This document shows positions 32,875 to 34,943 of a DNA stretch of 34,943 nt, one piece after another. The stretch is taken from assembly GCA_038214135.1 (NCBI GenBank), contig JBBQSD010000059.1, forward strand, positions 1 through 34,943, read 5' to 3'. Position numbers and translations under genes: made by a program. The notes beneath the pieces were generated by a model. The model ran no database searches, had not been told where the DNA came from, and was given only the letters and a program-made list of their open reading frames with translations. How positions within the stretch are numbered: position 1 is the stretch's first letter; each line of letters begins with the position of its first letter. The stretch is from JANLSE01 sp038214135 (GTDB taxonomy: Bacteria; Chloroflexota; Chloroflexia; Chloroflexales; Roseiflexaceae).

Positions 32875-34671
32875 TTACTTGATTGGCACAAACATTGGTC
32901 CAGCAAAACATGGGTACACTTTGGTTGTGTAGACGCCATATTCGAGAACGGAATTGGCCCAGCAATATTCTTTGCCTGGTGTGTCGTCGTTCTTTAACTG
33001 TGGAACATACCAGATCACTAGTTCACTATCGATAATTGACTCAGGCGTTGCCGCAATGAATTTCTCTGGCCCCTGACGATAATCCTCATTACAGCATGGC
33101 CCGATCGTGATCATATCCGCTTCGCCATCATCACGGGCTGGATCGTGGCGCGTGACATACACATAGGCGTTATCGCCACGCCCGCCATCACTGAACTGAC
33201 CGCGGCTTGGTTCGATTGTGTAGCCACCGCCCGCCTGTGCCATGAAGCGAAACTGACTGCCATCGGATGTCGCCTGGACATCCTTTTCCAATGCCCAGCG
33301 CTCCGTCTCCCAGGTTTGCCAATCGCTCCCCGACCACTGCGCGAAGCTGCCAGGGCCAGCCATTGCGATCCGAAACACCGGGCGATACATGCCATCGTTG
33401 CCGCAACCCCGCCCAAGGCTGGCGGCTTTAACGCGGAAGCGACCATCACTATAGAACTCGTAGGTCTGGGCATAGTTATAGTTGCATGGTTGTGGCCAGT
33501 ACTCACTCCAGTAATTCTGGGTCAGGCTGAACCCGACTATTTGGCCATCCTGTTGCAGATCCGCGACGACTGGCGGCCCAATTGCAATCACTGCTGCCTG
33601 GCTGAACACCGGGCAACCAATTGCATCGCTATAACCGAAACCCTGGCGCTGTGAATAGGTCACATGCCAATCGACCAGTTTTGCGTTACGAACGACAGGT
33701 TTGCCATTGAACGCAACCTGCGATATTCGCAGGCCGTCGGAGCTTGTCAGAATATAGTTCATGCTCCAGCCGCTGCGTTCGAGCGCTGTTTCCTTCTCGC
33801 AATATTCACGAGCAACGATATCATTCTGCAGCTGTTTCTCGGTGACACGCGGCCCATTATAGGCACCCAGGTCAGTCCAGCGCGCCCCAACCAGCGTGCC
33901 ATCGGTCAGATCGACAATCGCCCATAATGCTCGATCACCAACCAGAAATGTTGGCGCAACACACAGATGCTTTGAGCGCTCACATTTCGATGCATTCAGC
34001 GATGTCTTCGTATTTGGCATCACCGCCTGGCTGGGGCTGGGGGCGCTGCCGAGTGCCTGGATCACCTCTGGTGCATTGGCGGCAATCAGCGTGGCCAGTT
34101 CAGTCAGGTGCGCTGGAATATCGGGCTGTGTATCTGTTTGGTAGGTGACGTCAACAATCTGGCGGTTGGGCAGATCAACAATGGCAATTGTCGTCAGATT
34201 CAGGGCATAGTTATACAATTCAACCCTGTAGCATTTTGTCGTTTTGCATGCTGCGGTTGCTGGCGTCAGATCGCTCTCACGGGTTGGGTAGATACCAAAC
34301 ACCTCGCTACGTAATGCAGCACTGGTGCGTGTATCGCGGGTATATTGATAGAAGCGTGGTTCGGTGATCGCCAACTCCTGTACGGTTTTCTGTTCATCAT
34401 TCAACCCATTCTGCAATGCCAGAATAGGAATACGCTGTTCGAGTGTCGATGCGATCTGGTCATCACGTTTGGCAAGGGCTGGAATGCGGCGGCGTAGCTC
34501 GGCGGCATCGCTTGCGCCAAGGACACCAGGATCAGCAGGGGTTGGCGGTATGGTTGGGCGAGCAGATGTGGCTGTTCCACCAGGCGTAGTGGGCGTTGCA
34601 CAGGCAGCCAGCAGCAGGCTCGCAATCATCAGAACTGCCCAATAGGACGAATAGGATCGTTGAACTCTCAT
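32875..34671 (-). CDS. Lipoprotein with degenerate copper-amine-oxidase-like region
   Basis: This 598-residue exported lipoprotein has the lipobox LLLAAC within the first 30 residues, followed by a Thr/Pro linker and a long extracytoplasmic part. The C-terminal region contains LVDWHVTYSQRQGFGYSDA, then PCNYNYAQTYEFYSDGRFRV and GCGNDGMYRPVFRIAMA. This order recalls the core of copper amine oxidases, where a Tyr in NY(D/E) becomes topaquinone and an HxH pair binds copper. Here the motif is NYN and the HxH position reads YRP, so no cofactor is expected if the match is right. The ATG at 34671 is preferred over the frame start at 34725, since the signal peptide begins there. It is the first gene of the minus-strand operon. 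Confidence 0.55.
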   Translation of the reverse strand: MRVQRSYSSYWAVLMIASLLLAACATPTTPGGTATSARPTIPPTPADPGVLGASDAAELRRRIPALAKRDDQIASTLEQRIPILALQNGLNDEQKTVQELAITEPRFYQYTRDTRTSAALRSEVFGIYPTRESDLTPATAACKTTKCYRVELYNYALNLTTIAIVDLPNRQIVDVTYQTDTQPDIPAHLTELATLIAANAPEVIQALGSAPSPSQAVMPNTKTSLNASKCERSKHLCVAPTFLVGDRALWAIVDLTDGTLVGARWTDLGAYNGPRVTEKQLQNDIVAREYCEKETALERSGWSMNYILTSSDGLRISQVAFNGKPVVRNAKLVDWHVTYSQRQGFGYSDAIGCPVFSQAAVIAIGPPVVADLQQDGQIVGFSLTQNYWSEYWPQPCNYNYAQTYEFYSDGRFRVKAASLGRGCGNDGMYRPVFRIAMAGPGSFAQWSGSDWQTWETERWALEKDVQATSDGSQFRFMAQAGGGYTIEPSRGQFSDGGRGDNAYVYVTRHDPARDDGEADMITIGPCCNEDYRQGPEKFIAATPESIIDSELVIWYVPQLKNDDTPGKEYCWANSVLEYGVYTTKVYPCFAGPMFVPIK

Positions 34672-34746
34672 GCGGTACTCATTGATCGACGGATTTCCCG
34701 CATTATAGCACTGCCGTACAGGCATGAGGAATTGTACCTGCTTATG

Positions 34747-34943
34747 CCCCTCTCGCCGACCCCTCTCCCACAGGTAGAGAGGGGCTTATACGCTGCTCAA
34801 TGCTCGTTTCTTCCCCTCTCGCCGACCCCTCTCCCCCACCCCTCTCCCACAGGTGGAGAGGGGCTTATACGCTGCACAATGCTCGGTTCTTCCCCCGAGC
34901 GCCGACCCCACTACCCAACCCCACACCCACAGGTGGCGAGGGG
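34747..34943. repeat. Three tandem C-rich hairpin units at the right edge
   Basis: Unit 1 is 34747-34812, unit 2 is 34813-34891 (with a 13-base internal expansion), and unit 3 runs from 34892 past the window end and is more diverged. Each has CCCCTCTC...GCCGACCCC, a hairpin CCCCTCTCC/GGAGAGGGG around CACAGGT, and units 1 and 2 share the tail CTTATACGCTGC then CAATGCTCG. The array lies upstream of the lipoprotein operon. Confidence 0.75.

Overview
The window is a gene-dense bacterial chromosome segment. The best guess is Chloroflexota (Chloroflexia-like). This rests on three F420-type luciferase-like oxidoreductases, terminator-type T-box leaders, a CruF-like carotenoid hydratase, Uma2 and DinB proteins, and intergenic DNA full of seven-base short tandem repeats. 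The taxonomic call is inference; no rRNA, tRNA or CRISPR array was seen.

Layout. 1-491 (-): a SIS-domain sugar-phosphate protein cut by the window edge. 625-2968: a promoter, an alanine T-box leader with terminator, 250 bp of repeat DNA, then a short alanyl-tRNA synthetase. 3187-10753: an LLM oxidoreductase, a DMT-type exporter (-), an amidase, a DinB-like protein (-), a three-GAF diguanylate cyclase and a second LLM oxidoreductase. 10763-13048: a DHH-CBS-tRNA nucleotidyltransferase fusion. 13200-16000: an rhs island, made of a truncated Rhs core, a frameshifted toxin tip, a candidate immunity gene in AT-rich DNA, and a broken second Rhs core carrying a dispersed repeat.

16228-22207 is the most interesting part. 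A strong promoter drives a complete tryptophan-type T-box leader with its terminator, but the next DNA downstream is a Tat-exported glycosidase gene in the opposite orientation (16586-18553). Only beyond it comes the tight operon trpS - metallophosphoesterase - trpE, which is what such a leader would be expected to control. The glycosidase gene therefore appears to have been placed between the regulator and its target. If the leader still reads through, its RNA would be antisense to the whole glycosidase gene.

22208-25538: repeat-rich DNA, a tautomerase-fold protein, a class III aminotransferase, more repeats, then trpG. 25535-29565: a carotenoid hydratase-like membrane protein (-), a Uma2 nuclease, a PhyH dioxygenase and a SIR2-like protein (-) whose presumed catalytic His is Asn. 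29670-34671 (-): a likely four-gene operon of a lipoprotein with a degenerate amine-oxidase-like region, a membrane-anchored propeller-like protein, a thiolase and a third LLM oxidoreductase. The right edge holds three tandem hairpin-containing units.

Repeats run through the window. There are seven-base tandem tracts at six or more loci, a composite dispersed repeat found repeatedly just upstream of genes, and several strong palindromes. They sit at the rhs breakpoints, beside the glycosidase gene and between trpE and trpG, which suggests a role in local rearrangement.
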